Assembly: GCA_040290295.1 (NCBI GenBank)
Contig: PSMW01000020.1
Coordinates: 1 to 63,493 of the forward strand
Reading direction: 5' to 3'
DNA: 63,493 bases
Source: CAADGV01 sp040290295
GTDB taxonomy: Bacteria; Bacteroidota; Ignavibacteria; UBA10030; UBA6906
Below are positions 18,303 to 27,496 of this stretch, one piece after another. The notes under the pieces are model-generated. The model searched no databases, had not been told where the DNA came from, and saw only the letters and a list, made by a program, of their open reading frames with translations. Within the stretch, counting starts at the first letter, position 1. The number at the start of each line of letters is the position of its first letter. A program made the position numbers and the translations under genes.

Positions 18303-19970
18303 ATGATCGCATTTGATCCAGCGCACCAGGCCGTTCACTATCCCCCCGATCGTCGCTTTCGCATCTGGATTCGCCCCTCTATTCTCATCGGCCTCGCCAT
18401 CTTCATCCTTTCGGCAGTCGCCGCGGCCTGGATCCAAGTCGCTCTCTACGGCGAGCCTGACGTTCCTCCGGTCCCCCAGATCTACCCTAATAATTTCGCT
18501 GGCCCCCACGGCTTCCCCATTTGGGTGCGCTACGCTCATTTCTTCAATTTCTTTTTCCTCATGCTCCTGATTCGCAGCGGCATCTCCATCCTGATGGATC
18601 ATCCCCGGCTCTATTTCAACGACCATTGCACGCCCGGCAGCGAATGGATTCGCTTCACGCCTCTGCAAGTCCCTCGCGATCGCCTTTGGACCGCCAAGGA
18701 TGACGCCCGCTATATCACTCCCGTGGTCGGCACTCCCGGCTATCGCCACACCATTGGCATCGCTCGCGTTTGGCACTTCATTAATGTCCATGGCTTCATC
18801 GTCACTGGCATCTTTTACATCATCATGCTGCTCACCACCGAGCAGTGGCGACGCATCGTCCCTACTTCTGGCCTCGTTCTTCTCCAGGGATGGAACATTT
18901 TTGTCCACTACGCGACCTTCAGCCTTCCTCCCGAGCCAAATGGTTTCTATGGCTACAACGCTCTCCAACAGATCGCCTACTTCACTGTTGTTTTCGTCCT
19001 TGGCCCTCTCGCAATTCTCACCGGCATCGCCATGTCTCCAGCCGTCGTCAACCGCTTCCCCTGGTATGCCCGCCTTTTCGGGGGCCGCCAATCCGCACGC
19101 TCCATCCATTTCCTCACCATGCTCAGTTTTTTTGCCTTCCTCATCGTCCATGTCACTCTCGTCATCCTGACCGGGTTCGCTCGCAACATGAACCATATCG
19201 TCATGGGTACCGACGACCAGAGGCCCATCGGCATGATTCTCGGCTTCGTCGGTATCGCCATCGTTATCGCCTCCTGGTTCGTCGCCCATTACATCTCCTG
19301 GCATCATCCGCGATCGCTCCAGCATGCCCTCAAGTCCGTCACCTATCCCATGCAACTCCTCACTCTCAATCGTCTCCAACCCAGCCAGAAATATTCCGAG
19401 CAGGACATCTCCCCCTACTTCTGGCCCAATGGCAAAATGCCCGTTCGCGAGGATTGGAAGCGTATGGCTGAATCCAATTTCAAGGATTTCCGCCTGAAAG
19501 TCGGCGGCCTCGTTGAAAACCCCGTCGAGCTTTCTCTCGCCGACCTCGAACGTCTTGCCGACGCCGAGCACGTCGCCATGCATCATTGCATTCAGGGCTG
19601 GAGCGGCATCGCAAAGTGGGGTGGCGTCCCCATGAAGGCGCTCATTGATCTCGTCAAGCCCAAGCCGCAAGCCAAGGTCGCTGCCTTTTACTCCTTTGGA
19701 GAAGCCCTTTACGGCGGCCAGTACTACGACACACAAAGCATCGAAAATCTCCTCAAGCCTCAATGCCTTCTGGCTTCGCGCATGAATGGCCAGCCGCTTC
19801 CTCTCGTTTACGGCGCTCCTCTCCGCCTTCGCGTGGAAAATCAGCTCGGCTACAAAATGGTCAAATGGATCGAGCGCATAGACTTTGTCGAATCCGAAAA
19901 GCTCCTCGGTAAAGGGGAAGGCGGCAAGAACGAAGACGACGAATATTTCGACCTGCTGCCCAACATCTGA
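18303..19970 (+). CDS. Cytochrome b561-like membrane domain fused to a molybdopterin-binding oxidoreductase domain
   Basis: 555 aa; GGAG lies 8 bases before the ATG. Residues 20-330 have about five to six membrane helices with histidines suited to haem (VRYAHFFNFFFLMLLIRSG, RVWHFINVHGFIVTGIFY, FLIVHVTLVILTG), as in cytochrome b561/formate dehydrogenase gamma. Residues 390-540 are a sulfite-oxidase-type Moco domain: FRLKVGGLVENPVELSLADL, then HHCIQGWSGIAKWGGVP. Cys429 is the likely Mo ligand, as in MsrP/YedY. The protein could couple a quinone-linked haem to periplasmic substrate reduction or oxidation. It overlaps the next gene (TGATG), so the two are translationally coupled. Pyrimidine-rich codon use differs sharply from the window's main genes. 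Confidence 0.85.
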   Translation: MIAFDPAHQAVHYPPDRRFRIWIRPSILIGLAIFILSAVAAAWIQVALYGEPDVPPVPQIYPNNFAGPHGFPIWVRYAHFFNFFFLMLLIRSGISILMDHPRLYFNDHCTPGSEWIRFTPLQVPRDRLWTAKDDARYITPVVGTPGYRHTIGIARVWHFINVHGFIVTGIFYIIMLLTTEQWRRIVPTSGLVLLQGWNIFVHYATFSLPPEPNGFYGYNALQQIAYFTVVFVLGPLAILTGIAMSPAVVNRFPWYARLFGGRQSARSIHFLTMLSFFAFLIVHVTLVILTGFARNMNHIVMGTDDQRPIGMILGFVGIAIVIASWFVAHYISWHHPRSLQHALKSVTYPMQLLTLNRLQPSQKYSEQDISPYFWPNGKMPVREDWKRMAESNFKDFRLKVGGLVENPVELSLADLERLADAEHVAMHHCIQGWSGIAKWGGVPMKALIDLVKPKPQAKVAAFYSFGEALYGGQYYDTQSIENLLKPQCLLASRMNGQPLPLVYGAPLRLRVENQLGYKMVKWIERIDFVESEKLLGKGEGGKNEDDEYFDLLPNI

Positions 19971-20605
19971 TGCGCCGCCCGCGCTGGCTTGCCAACGAAC
20001 GCCCGGGCATGGACTATGTCTTCTCCCTGCTCCGCCGCCTCCGCTTGGATTGGCTCCTCGGCCATTTTCCGCCACGGCTCGTTCGCGCGCTCTATGTCTT
20101 TGTTAATGGCTTCATCACCATTGCCGTTCTCGCGCTGCTCGCCCTCATTAGCCGCAACCCCTTCGTGTTTCCATCCCTCGGCCCGACCGCCTATCTCCTC
20201 TTCTTCTCGCCGCTCGCTGAAAATTCCAGTCCGCGCAACACCATCTACGGCCATGCCATCGGCCTCGTTTGCGGCTATGTCGCCTTTGTCTTAACCGGAG
20301 CCGGCGCACAGCCTTTCGGCGCCCACCCCGGCATCTTCTGGCCGCAAATCCTCGCCGCTGCTCTTTCCCTCTCCGCGACTGGGGCCTTCATGGTCCTTCT
20401 TGGCGTCAGTCACCCTCCCGCTGGAGCCACCACTCTCATCGTTTCTCTCGGCATCATTTCCCAGCTTCGCGAACTCGTCATCATCGAAGTCGCCGTATTC
20501 CTCCTCGTCGCGCAAGCCTGGATCATCAATCGCCTCGCCGGCCTACCCTATCCTCTCTGGAACGCACACCCAAACCCCGCCCCCACAGACCATGGCGTCA
20601 ACTAG
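19970..20605 (+). CDS. HPP-family integral membrane protein
   Basis: 211 aa. The start ATG overlaps the upstream stop (TGATG); a second Met at 20009 (MDYVFSLLRRL) is possible. The HPP signature appears as VSHPPAGATTLIVSLG in the second half, with about four or five hydrophobic helices around it (FITIAVLALLALISR, LVIIEVAVFLLVAQAWIINR). Some HPP members are implicated in nitrite transport; for this one the substrate is open. Coupling to the cytochrome b/Moco gene suggests a shared anion or respiratory role (inference). Codon use matches the upstream gene. Confidence 0.8.
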   Translation: MRRPRWLANERPGMDYVFSLLRRLRLDWLLGHFPPRLVRALYVFVNGFITIAVLALLALISRNPFVFPSLGPTAYLLFFSPLAENSSPRNTIYGHAIGLVCGYVAFVLTGAGAQPFGAHPGIFWPQILAAALSLSATGAFMVLLGVSHPPAGATTLIVSLGIISQLRELVIIEVAVFLLVAQAWIINRLAGLPYPLWNAHPNPAPTDHGVN

Positions 20606-20700
20606 CAGCAGCGCGCGATCGTACGGCTCCTTCCCGCTCTGAAAACCGCCCGTCTACAGACCCCCGCGCCTTTAAGACCACACATAGGCACAGATGTGTC

Positions 20701-20744
20701 ATTCCCGGCTCCCCATCGTCTGCGGAGCCGGGAATCTGATTTTT
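20701..20744 (+). terminator. Intrinsic terminator after the HPP gene
   Basis: A perfect 12-base stem (ATTCCCGGCTCC / GGAGCCGGGAAT) with an 11-base loop is followed by CTGATTTTT. It lies between convergent genes and could serve both. Confidence 0.6.
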
Positions 20745-20809
20745 CCCTGTCTATGCCTGGCCGAACTGGCCAGATCGGCCATCCCAAGCGAATGAACTGC
20801 TCGCGCGAC

Positions 20810-21082
20810 TCAGCTCGCCGCCGCTCTTGCCGCCAGCCTCTCTTCCGCAATGTTCCGAATCAATCGCTTCGTCCTCTCCACGAACGCCAGATGATCGCCC
20901 AAGCAGCTCTTGAGCAGCACGCCCACGCCGCGATTTCCCGAAATGTCCGCTGCGGCCACCAGCGCCACGTATTCCGCCGTTCTCAAGTGTGCTAGGTGGT
21001 CCGCCTTGACTAGCACGAACGACCTCCTCGCCTCGGGCGATTGGATCTCCGCAAGCTCTCTCTTAAAGTCCTCCATGAACAC
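20810..21082 (-). CDS. Small helical hypothetical protein
   Basis: 90 aa, or 88 from the second Met (21076). It reads EDFKRELAEIQSPEARRSFV, then KADHLAHLRTAEYVALVAAA, and ends VERTKRLIRNIAEERLAARA. This is a mostly helical, soluble protein with regular heptad-like spacing. No family is recognised and no good ribosome site is seen. It converges on the HPP operon across the terminator. It lies just before the composition changes back at about 21090, so its upstream context is missing. Confidence 0.45.
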   Translation of the reverse strand: MFMEDFKRELAEIQSPEARRSFVLVKADHLAHLRTAEYVALVAAADISGNRGVGVLLKSCLGDHLAFVERTKRLIRNIAEERLAARAAAS

Positions 21083-21312
21083 GGAGAAATGGTCAAGTGT
21101 TGTGGATCGGAAATCTGATCAAGCGGCGACCTTCGCGTGTTCGGCGCAGGCGCACAAAGAGTGCATGTGCGCAATCCAGTTTCGCCCGGCCGTTTCTCGG
21201 CAGAATGATCGGCGAGGAATGATAGCATAGAGTTTTCACAGTATCAACTCCAGTTCTTCTCTTGCCGGCACCCGTCGGGTCGCGTGATGCCAGCGAGACG
21301 GAACGGTGATGA
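21083..21312. other. Junction region without a recognisable gene
   Basis: No coding sequence is supported here. The base composition changes from the GC/pyrimidine-rich island to the main genome at roughly 21090-21110. Confidence 0.4.
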
Positions 21313-21390
21313 ATGTTGACGATATGGAAACACGCTCTCCATCGGACACGTGCACACGTTCTTGAGAAGCTCTGGAGAAGGTTGGATATG

Positions 21391-21680
21391 TTGCCAGCAC
21401 CGGACTTTGCATCGCCACAGTATAGCGGAGGAGTTTCCCTGCAAAACATCCTTCCGGTCGAAAATGATCGAGGTATCCAACATGTGGTCTCGCTTTACCT
21501 AAAGGACATCGGATGCGTCGTCGATGTTGCGTCGGACGGCGAATCCGGTTTACAGGAAGTGCGATCCGAAAACACTACACGCCCATCCTCAGGTTACCCC
21601 GCGATCAGAGGAGTTGGATACCATGTCGGAAGAGGAACGAACTTCACGTTTTATCTTCCTGCGGCCGGCAGGACGATGGA
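21391..21680 (+). pseudogene. Remnants of a two-component protein (receiver and kinase ends)
   Basis: One open frame contains NILPVENDRGIQHVVSLYLK followed by DIGCVVDVASDGESGLQEV, the first half of a CheY-like receiver (the usual VEDD reads VEND). It then jumps to GVGYHVGRGTNFTFYLPAAG, which looks like the end of a histidine-kinase ATPase domain. Neither domain is complete and their order is unnatural. It is a decayed or rearranged hybrid-kinase remnant. The frame then runs into the antisense of the polyprenyl synthase gene. Confidence 0.5.
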
Positions 21681-21686
21681 GCCTCC

Positions 21687-22658
21687 TTACTTTTCGCGCT
21701 CCACCACGAAGTCGGCGAAGGCGAGCAGTGATTGTTTGCTCGGTGAATCGGGGAACGGAGTGAGGAAGTGTTTCGCGCGCGCCGCAAACTCTCTCGCGCG
21801 TTGCGCCGCGTAGGTAATGCCGTCGTAGCGTTCGACGAACTCCAATACCTTCTTCGCACCTCCCTTTTTGCTTCCGTTCTTGATGAAGCGAAGAATCTCG
21901 CTCCATTCTTTTTTCGGCGCATTGCGGAACGCATGAATCAGCGGCAACGTCAGTTTCTTCTCGCTGAGGTCGAGTCCCGTCGGCTTGCCGGTGATGCTCT
22001 TGCGGCCAATGTAGTCGAGCAGGTCGTCGCGAATTTGAAACGCAAGCCCGACGTTCTCACCGTAGTCGCGCAGCAAGCGGCGTTGTTCGGGGTCGGTGGT
22101 GGCGCTGGTTGCACCGATTTCAGTGCATGTTGCCAACAGCGAAGCGGTCTTGTCGCCGATGATCTGCAAATACGTTTTCTCATCCATATCGAGTTGGCGA
22201 CTTTTTTGGATTTGGTGAATCTCTCCTTCACTCATCCGCCGAACGGCGGTCGAGGTGATCTTGAGGAGATCGAAGTCGTCGTGTTCCAACGAGAGCAGCA
22301 ACCCTTTGGACAACAGATAATCGCCCATGAGAACGGCGATTTTATTTTTCCAGACTGCATTGATGGAGGCGAAGCCTCGACGCGTATCGGCGTCGTCCAC
22401 CACATCGTCGTGAATGAGCGTTGCGGTGTGGAGGATCTCGACGAGCGTAGCGCCGCGGTAGCTCTTGTCGTTCACACCGCCGCAAAGCTCCGCACTCAGC
22501 AGCACCAGAATTGGGCGTACTTTCTTTCCCTTCTGTCGAATGAGGTACTTCGTGACGAGATCGACCAATCCTACCTTGGAGCGAATGGCGCGTGCAAAGA
22601 CCGCGTCGAAATGCTCCACATGCTGTTGTATGGGGCGTGATATTTCTTGAAGAGTCAA
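21687..22658 (-). CDS. Polyprenyl synthetase (trans-isoprenyl diphosphate synthase)
   Basis: 323 aa, full length. The first Asp-rich motif is DDVVD (84-88) within ILHTATLIHDDVVDDADTRR. The second is DDLLD (211-215) within AFQIRDDLLDYIG. GKKVRPILVLLSAELCGG holds the substrate-binding Lys/Arg. The spacing is that of long-chain (octaprenyl/solanesyl or heptaprenyl) synthases supplying quinone side chains; chain length cannot be fixed from these motifs. The gene is last in the leftward operon, 31 bases after tatC. Confidence 0.95.
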   Translation of the reverse strand: MTLQEISRPIQQHVEHFDAVFARAIRSKVGLVDLVTKYLIRQKGKKVRPILVLLSAELCGGVNDKSYRGATLVEILHTATLIHDDVVDDADTRRGFASINAVWKNKIAVLMGDYLLSKGLLLSLEHDDFDLLKITSTAVRRMSEGEIHQIQKSRQLDMDEKTYLQIIGDKTASLLATCTEIGATSATTDPEQRRLLRDYGENVGLAFQIRDDLLDYIGRKSITGKPTGLDLSEKKLTLPLIHAFRNAPKKEWSEILRFIKNGSKKGGAKKVLEFVERYDGITYAAQRAREFAARAKHFLTPFPDSPSKQSLLAFADFVVEREK

Positions 22659-22689
22659 GGAGCCTTCCCGATAGTGCGAGAGCGATGGA

Positions 22690-23541
22690 CTATGAAGCTG
22701 CTTCTGCAGCGTGTTTGCGTTTGGCGCGCCACGCCAAGGCAGAGATACCGATACTCAGTTCGTACAGTACCAGCAACGGTCCTGCCAGCAGAATCTGACT
22801 CACAGGGTCAGTGCCGGGTGTCAAGACCGCTGCAAGGATGAAGATGACGACGATCGCGTGCCGGCGATAGTGTCGCATGAACGCCGGCGTCAGAATGCCG
22901 AGCTGCGAGAGAAACCACGACACCATCGGCAACTCGAACACGACCCCTGCTGCCAACATGACGCTGATAATGAAATTCATGTACTCGTTGACCGCAATAT
23001 TGTTCACGATGTCCGCTGAGCCGAATCCCGCGAAGAAGGTGAGCGCCGACGGCAACATCACGAAATACGCGAACGCAATGCCCGCGAGGAAACAGAACGA
23101 CGAAAAGATCACGATCGACTTGATGTAGCGCCGTTCCTTCGGCAGCAAGCCCGGAGCAATGAACGCCCAGAGTTGGTAGAGAATGTTCGGAATGCTGATG
23201 ATGATGCCGCCAATGACGGCAACCTGCATGTACAGGAATAACTGACCGAATGGTTTCAGATTTTGCAAATGGATCGGCTGTTGCCCCGGTGCAAGATTCG
23301 CGTTGACGTGCTTGATCGGCTTGAGCAGGACGTCGTCCATAATCCAGTCGATGAACACCCAGCACAGGATCATTCCGACGATAACGCCGATAAGCGCCTT
23401 GACAATGCGCCACCGTAGCTCCTCGAGGTGATCGAGGAACGTCATCTCCTTCTCTTCGTAGGTCCCCGTTGCGTTGTCGTCGGCAGGAGTGTCGATCGTC
23501 GTGGTCCTCACAGGTGCGTGAAAGGGCATTGAGCGTGACAA
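22690..23541 (-). CDS. tatC: Twin-arginine translocase subunit TatC
   Basis: 283 aa (279 if the second Met at 23529 is used). MTFLDHLEELRWRIVKALIG is the N-terminal TatC signature containing the signal-recognition acidic patch. Six hydrophobic helices follow, including FGQLFLYMQVAVIGGIIISI, with YQLWAFIAPGLLPKERR and FELPMVSWFL in the usual places. It forms the receptor of the Tat pathway for folded proteins. TatA/B are not in the window. A 200-base space separates it from glyA, so it may have its own promoter, although none is obvious. Confidence 0.97.
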   Translation of the reverse strand: MSRSMPFHAPVRTTTIDTPADDNATGTYEEKEMTFLDHLEELRWRIVKALIGVIVGMILCWVFIDWIMDDVLLKPIKHVNANLAPGQQPIHLQNLKPFGQLFLYMQVAVIGGIIISIPNILYQLWAFIAPGLLPKERRYIKSIVIFSSFCFLAGIAFAYFVMLPSALTFFAGFGSADIVNNIAVNEYMNFIISVMLAAGVVFELPMVSWFLSQLGILTPAFMRHYRRHAIVVIFILAAVLTPGTDPVSQILLAGPLLVLYELSIGISALAWRAKRKHAAEAAS

Positions 23542-23741
23542 CAGTCTATCGGCTCATCCCGTTGTTTGCAGCCGTTTACACGTTGCTGCTCGAACGCTCT
23601 GCACAACATGGAGAACGATCGAGCCCGAGTTTTCCACCTCGCAGTGGGGCAAGCACGTCGGGAGAGTGAATCTGAACCGCATCATCGTTCGTCGTGCAAA
23701 ACGCCCGAGCATCTTCGCGTGATGCCGAGAAGCGTTCATCC

Positions 23742-25034
23742 TTACAGTTCGGTGTAGAGGGGGAACTGCGCGCAGAGCGTTTCGACTCTTGCAGCGACGG
23801 ACCGATACACATTGTTCTTCCCGATATTCGTCAGTACTTCGTTGATCAGTTCCCCGATGTATTCCATCTCTTGCTCTTTCATGCCGCGGGTGGTCAATGC
23901 CGGTGTTCCGATGCGGATGCCGCTGGTGATGAGCGGACTCTTGTCGTCGAACGGGACGGCGTTCTTGTTCACGGTGATGCCCGCTTCGTCCAGTGCCTCT
24001 TGTGCATCCTTTCCTGTCAAGCCCTTGTTGCGCAAATCTACCAGCATCAAGTGCGTGTCCGTTCCGCCCGAAATGACGTCGTAGCCCAACCCGATGAGTT
24101 TTGCGGCGAGTGCTTGTGCGTTCTTGATGATTTGCTGCGCGTAGGTTTTGAATTCGGGCTGGAGCGCTTCTTTGAACGCCACAGCTTTCGCTGCAATCAC
24201 GTGCATCAGCGGTCCGCCCTGGATACCAGGAATGACCATCGAATCGATGAGTTCAGACATTTTCTTGACGCGTCCCGATTTGGGCGCAACCTGCCCGAAC
24301 GGATTGTCGAAATCCTTTCCCATCAAGATCAAGCCTCCGCGTGGTCCGCGCAGCGTCTTATGCGTCGTCGAGGTCACGACATGGCAATAGGGAAGAGGAT
24401 CGCTGAGCAAGTCGGCGGCTATGAGTCCTGCGGGGTGGGCGATATCCGCGAAGAGGAACGCACCAACCTTGTCGGCGATCTCGCGAAAAATCTTGTAGTC
24501 GATGTTCCGCGAGTACGCGCTGGCACCGACGGTGATCATCTTCGGTCGCTCACGCTTGGCAACGTCTTCCACTTCGTTGTAGTCGATGGTGCCCGTCGTT
24601 TTGCTGACGCCGTAGGCGACGAACTTGTAGAACTGTCCCGAAAAGTTGACCGGTGAGCCATGCGTGAGATGCCCGCCGTGTGAAAGGTTCATGCCCATGA
24701 GAGTGTCGCCCGGCTTGACGAACGTGAAGTACACTGCCATGTTTGCTTGTGAACCGGAGTGTGGCTGCACGTTGGCGTACTCCGCGCCGAACAATTTCTT
24801 CACGCGCTCGCGTGCCAGGTCTTCCGCCACGTCCACGAATTCACATCCGCCGTAGTAACGTTTGCCGGGATAGCCTTCGGCGTACTTGTTCGTGAGGGGT
24901 GTACCGAGTGCTTCTAGTACGGCGAGGCTTACGAAATTTTCTGATGCGATCAGTTCGAGTTTCGTATCCTGGCGGCGAATCTCGTTTTTGATCGCGGCAT
25001 AAATGTCGGGGTCGAATGCTTTCAGTGCTTGCAT
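23742..25034 (-). CDS. glyA: Serine hydroxymethyltransferase
   Basis: 430 aa from the ATG at 25034; upstream codons in the frame are antisense of the next gene. PLP enzyme converting serine and tetrahydrofolate to glycine and methylene-THF. The lysine carrying PLP is K226 in VVTSTTHKTLRGPRGG. Other family blocks are LIASENF, NKYAEGYPGKRYYGGCEFVD, SGSQAN and ADIAHPAGLI. The gene starts 20 bases after the outer-membrane protein gene in the same operon. Confidence 0.97.
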   Translation of the reverse strand: MQALKAFDPDIYAAIKNEIRRQDTKLELIASENFVSLAVLEALGTPLTNKYAEGYPGKRYYGGCEFVDVAEDLARERVKKLFGAEYANVQPHSGSQANMAVYFTFVKPGDTLMGMNLSHGGHLTHGSPVNFSGQFYKFVAYGVSKTTGTIDYNEVEDVAKRERPKMITVGASAYSRNIDYKIFREIADKVGAFLFADIAHPAGLIAADLLSDPLPYCHVVTSTTHKTLRGPRGGLILMGKDFDNPFGQVAPKSGRVKKMSELIDSMVIPGIQGGPLMHVIAAKAVAFKEALQPEFKTYAQQIIKNAQALAAKLIGLGYDVISGGTDTHLMLVDLRNKGLTGKDAQEALDEAGITVNKNAVPFDDKSPLITSGIRIGTPALTTRGMKEQEMEYIGELINEVLTNIGKNNVYRSVAARVETLCAQFPLYTEL

Positions 25035-25054
25035 GATTGTCTCGTTGCGTCGTC

Positions 25055-26287
25055 TTATTCTTCTTCGTACCGAATAAACCATGGCTCGGCGATGGTGAGT
25101 GCGAACGAGACACGGATGAAACGGTCGCGCACCAGCGGCTGTTGTTGCACGCCGCGTTGCGCGTATTCCAGTCCGATGTTCAGTCGCGTTTCGCCACTCA
25201 CCGGCATGGTGATGCCACCCGTTGCGCCCCACATGTTGATCGGTTCGCCGTTCAGGCGGTAGTAGGTTGCCTCGTACACGAAGCCAAGTCGGTAGGCAAG
25301 CTTGTCCGACCACGACGTGGCATCCTTCAACGGGAGTTTCTCAGCGCCGATACCAAAACGATTGCTGTTCCGAATGTTCGTGAACGGGACGCCATGCACG
25401 CGGGCGTCATTCCACGCCTGCGTGTAATAGTCGGCTGCAAACAACCATCGTTCTCCCAATTGATACCCTGCGCCGATGCCGAACCCTATCGGGATGGTGA
25501 GGTTTCTTTCGCCGAGCCGGATGGTATCGACTTCGGCGAGAGTTTCGAGACGATGAGTGAGTGAGGACGAGAGATTTGCTCGTGTCGTCAGCATAAAGCC
25601 CAGCGAGAAAGGACGTAATGTTTCGCTTACGCGCCCCAAGCCGGTGAACAGCGCGCTCAGGGTGACGTTCGTTCCGCTCTGCCCTTCATCGATGAAGAGT
25701 GTTCCGCCCCAAACATTCGAGGAGAGGGGAATGAGCGTTCGCTCCGTCGCACGCTTACCGAACAGGTAATTCACCGTCGCTCCGACGGCCAATTCCTCGA
25801 AGGGCGCGTAGGAAAGTCCTACCTGAGCCTTCGTCAATCCGCCACTGCCGATTTCGTTCATCCTGTAGTCCACGCCGGCTTGCGTTCCGCTGAAGGAAGT
25901 ATTGTATGCAACGCGGCTGTAGGGAATGATGCCTGCGCCGAAGACGATACCGTGTGCAGGAGAAAGAGGAATAGCAAGGTGAACACCGTTGAACAAACCT
26001 TTGGCTTGGTAAAGTTTTGCCGAGGCGTCGGCGGTGTTGATGCCTTCGTAGAGCGCGCTTGCATCGATCCGCACGCGCGCGATGCGGCTCCACGTTGCAG
26101 GCACGAGCGTGTTGATGGCATTCGCTGAAGGCAGGGCAATGCCGGTGTAGCCCATGCCCGCGCTTCGTACGCTGGGAGAGAAGTTGAGATCGCCGATACC
26201 GAACATCGTATAGGCTGAGCCGCCGTTACCTGCCGTGGCCGTTGCGACGAGCAGAAAGCCGCAGACGATGATACATGCTGTCTTCAC
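25055..26287 (-). CDS. Outer-membrane beta-barrel protein, FadL/PorV-like
   Basis: 410 aa. Signal peptide 1-19 (MKTACIIVCGFLLVATATA). The mature start GGSAYTMFGIGDL, then SVRSAGMGYTGIALPSANAI, is typical of Bacteroidota barrel proteins related to FadL/TodX and PorV. Alternating hydrophobic strands run to an aromatic-rich C-terminus (FALTIAEPWFIRYEEE). It probably spans the outer membrane; a hydrophobic-compound channel or T9SS-type shuttle are both possible. It follows the DNRLRE lipoprotein by 9 bases, so the pair likely works at the same surface. Confidence 0.8.
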   Translation of the reverse strand: MKTACIIVCGFLLVATATAGNGGSAYTMFGIGDLNFSPSVRSAGMGYTGIALPSANAINTLVPATWSRIARVRIDASALYEGINTADASAKLYQAKGLFNGVHLAIPLSPAHGIVFGAGIIPYSRVAYNTSFSGTQAGVDYRMNEIGSGGLTKAQVGLSYAPFEELAVGATVNYLFGKRATERTLIPLSSNVWGGTLFIDEGQSGTNVTLSALFTGLGRVSETLRPFSLGFMLTTRANLSSSLTHRLETLAEVDTIRLGERNLTIPIGFGIGAGYQLGERWLFAADYYTQAWNDARVHGVPFTNIRNSNRFGIGAEKLPLKDATSWSDKLAYRLGFVYEATYYRLNGEPINMWGATGGITMPVSGETRLNIGLEYAQRGVQQQPLVRDRFIRVSFALTIAEPWFIRYEEE

Positions 26288-26296
26288 GCCATCCTC

Positions 26297-27496
26297 CTAA
26301 TTTTGAAAGACTGAATATCTGATGAGCACGCGTGGACGCTTTGCAGGGTCGGCAGCGCGACTGCCATAGAACGCGAACAGATCGAGCGTGTTCACCTCGT
26401 TCGCCAACGATTGACGCAACAACAATCCGTTGTTGATGCCGTTTACCCACAACTGCGCTTGGCGGCGGATGTCGAATGCAAAGGTTGTCGTTGAGCCTCC
26501 CTTCAAGGCGCCGGTCGAGAAGGGGATTTCGAAGACGACGCTGTCCGCACGCGTCAGGGCATGCACGACCGGAGTCGGATCGGGTGAGAAGCCGAACAGC
26601 ACACTCATCGCGGGGTCGCGCTCCAAGTGCAGTTCGGCGGAGTTGACGATGGCTCCGCGAGGAAGCTTCGACGCGTCGAACTTGATAACGCTCCGATACA
26701 CAATTCCGGCTTGTGTATAGATGTGTTGGGGATCGATCGTAAATGGACTGACGTCGGCGACATACGTGTCGGCGCCGGCTTGAAAGGTGGTCGTGTCGGT
26801 GAAGCGTCCGGTCCGTTGAGGATCGGTTGCGATCACTTCCAGTTTGGGCCAAAACTTTGTCGAGTCGAAATCGAACGCGGAGAACCCGCGCAGAACGTTC
26901 GACGTGCCCTGTGGAACGAGCAGAACGCCATAGGATGTCTGTCCCGACCGATACCACTCGCGCACCAAAGCGGTATCGAGGTCGAGCGTCACGAGTTGCG
27001 TATCGGGATTGGTTGTGCTGGTGTACGAGCTGCGGACGACACTCGCTTCGTAGAAGGTGGGCGCGCTGGCGAGGGGCCACGTGAGCGTGCGTTGGTTCCA
27101 CTCCGACAAGATTTTGTGGATGGTGAACCCGAACGTGCCGGACGCCTCGCCGTACCGCGCAATGAAACGCAGCGTGAGCTTTGCCGAGAGCACGCTGATG
27201 GTATCACGCACGGGAGGAAAGAAGCGCAGCGCCGCCATCGCCGTATAGTTGCCGTTCTTGCCGATGAGATTACGTTGCGTCGGCGCGAACAACAAGCTAT
27301 CGGGGGGGATGCGCAACTGAAATACGGAATCATAGACCGCCACCAGCGTCGTGTCGCGGATAACCAACTCGCGGCTCAATAGCCCCGAGCCGGGTGTTGT
27401 GGGATTGGTGATCGTCTCGCTGCAGCCCAGCATCAGGACGGCGCACAGCGTCGAGACCAACAGAACTTTCGACAGCACGTTCGATTCTTCCCTCAT
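26297..27496 (-). CDS. DNRLRE-domain lipoprotein
   Basis: 399 aa. The signal ends in the lipobox LMLGC (Cys25). Two related jelly-roll-like units are seen. The first (about 75-220) has LSAKLTLRFIARYGEASGTF, then WNQRTLTWPLASAPTF. The second (about 235-399) has YRSVIKFDASKLPRGAIVNS, then AELHLERDP. The W....TW and IKFD..LP..A.V..A.L.L patterns are those of DNRLRE domains of surface proteins. Overlaps gmhB by 4 bases and sits 9 bases before the barrel protein, suggesting a lipoprotein plus barrel surface pair. Ligand unknown. Confidence 0.8.
   Translation of the reverse strand: MREESNVLSKVLLVSTLCAVLMLGCSETITNPTTPGSGLLSRELVIRDTTLVAVYDSVFQLRIPPDSLLFAPTQRNLIGKNGNYTAMAALRFFPPVRDTISVLSAKLTLRFIARYGEASGTFGFTIHKILSEWNQRTLTWPLASAPTFYEASVVRSSYTSTTNPDTQLVTLDLDTALVREWYRSGQTSYGVLLVPQGTSNVLRGFSAFDFDSTKFWPKLEVIATDPQRTGRFTDTTTFQAGADTYVADVSPFTIDPQHIYTQAGIVYRSVIKFDASKLPRGAIVNSAELHLERDPAMSVLFGFSPDPTPVVHALTRADSVVFEIPFSTGALKGGSTTTFAFDIRRQAQLWVNGINNGLLLRQSLANEVNTLDLFAFYGSRAADPAKRPRVLIRYSVFQN

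Noticed and set aside
18105..20075. 656-aa open frame antisense to the cytochrome b-Moco gene
   Set aside because: It mirrors a well-supported gene, is extremely acidic and low in hydrophobic segments, and results from the pyrimidine-rich coding strand.
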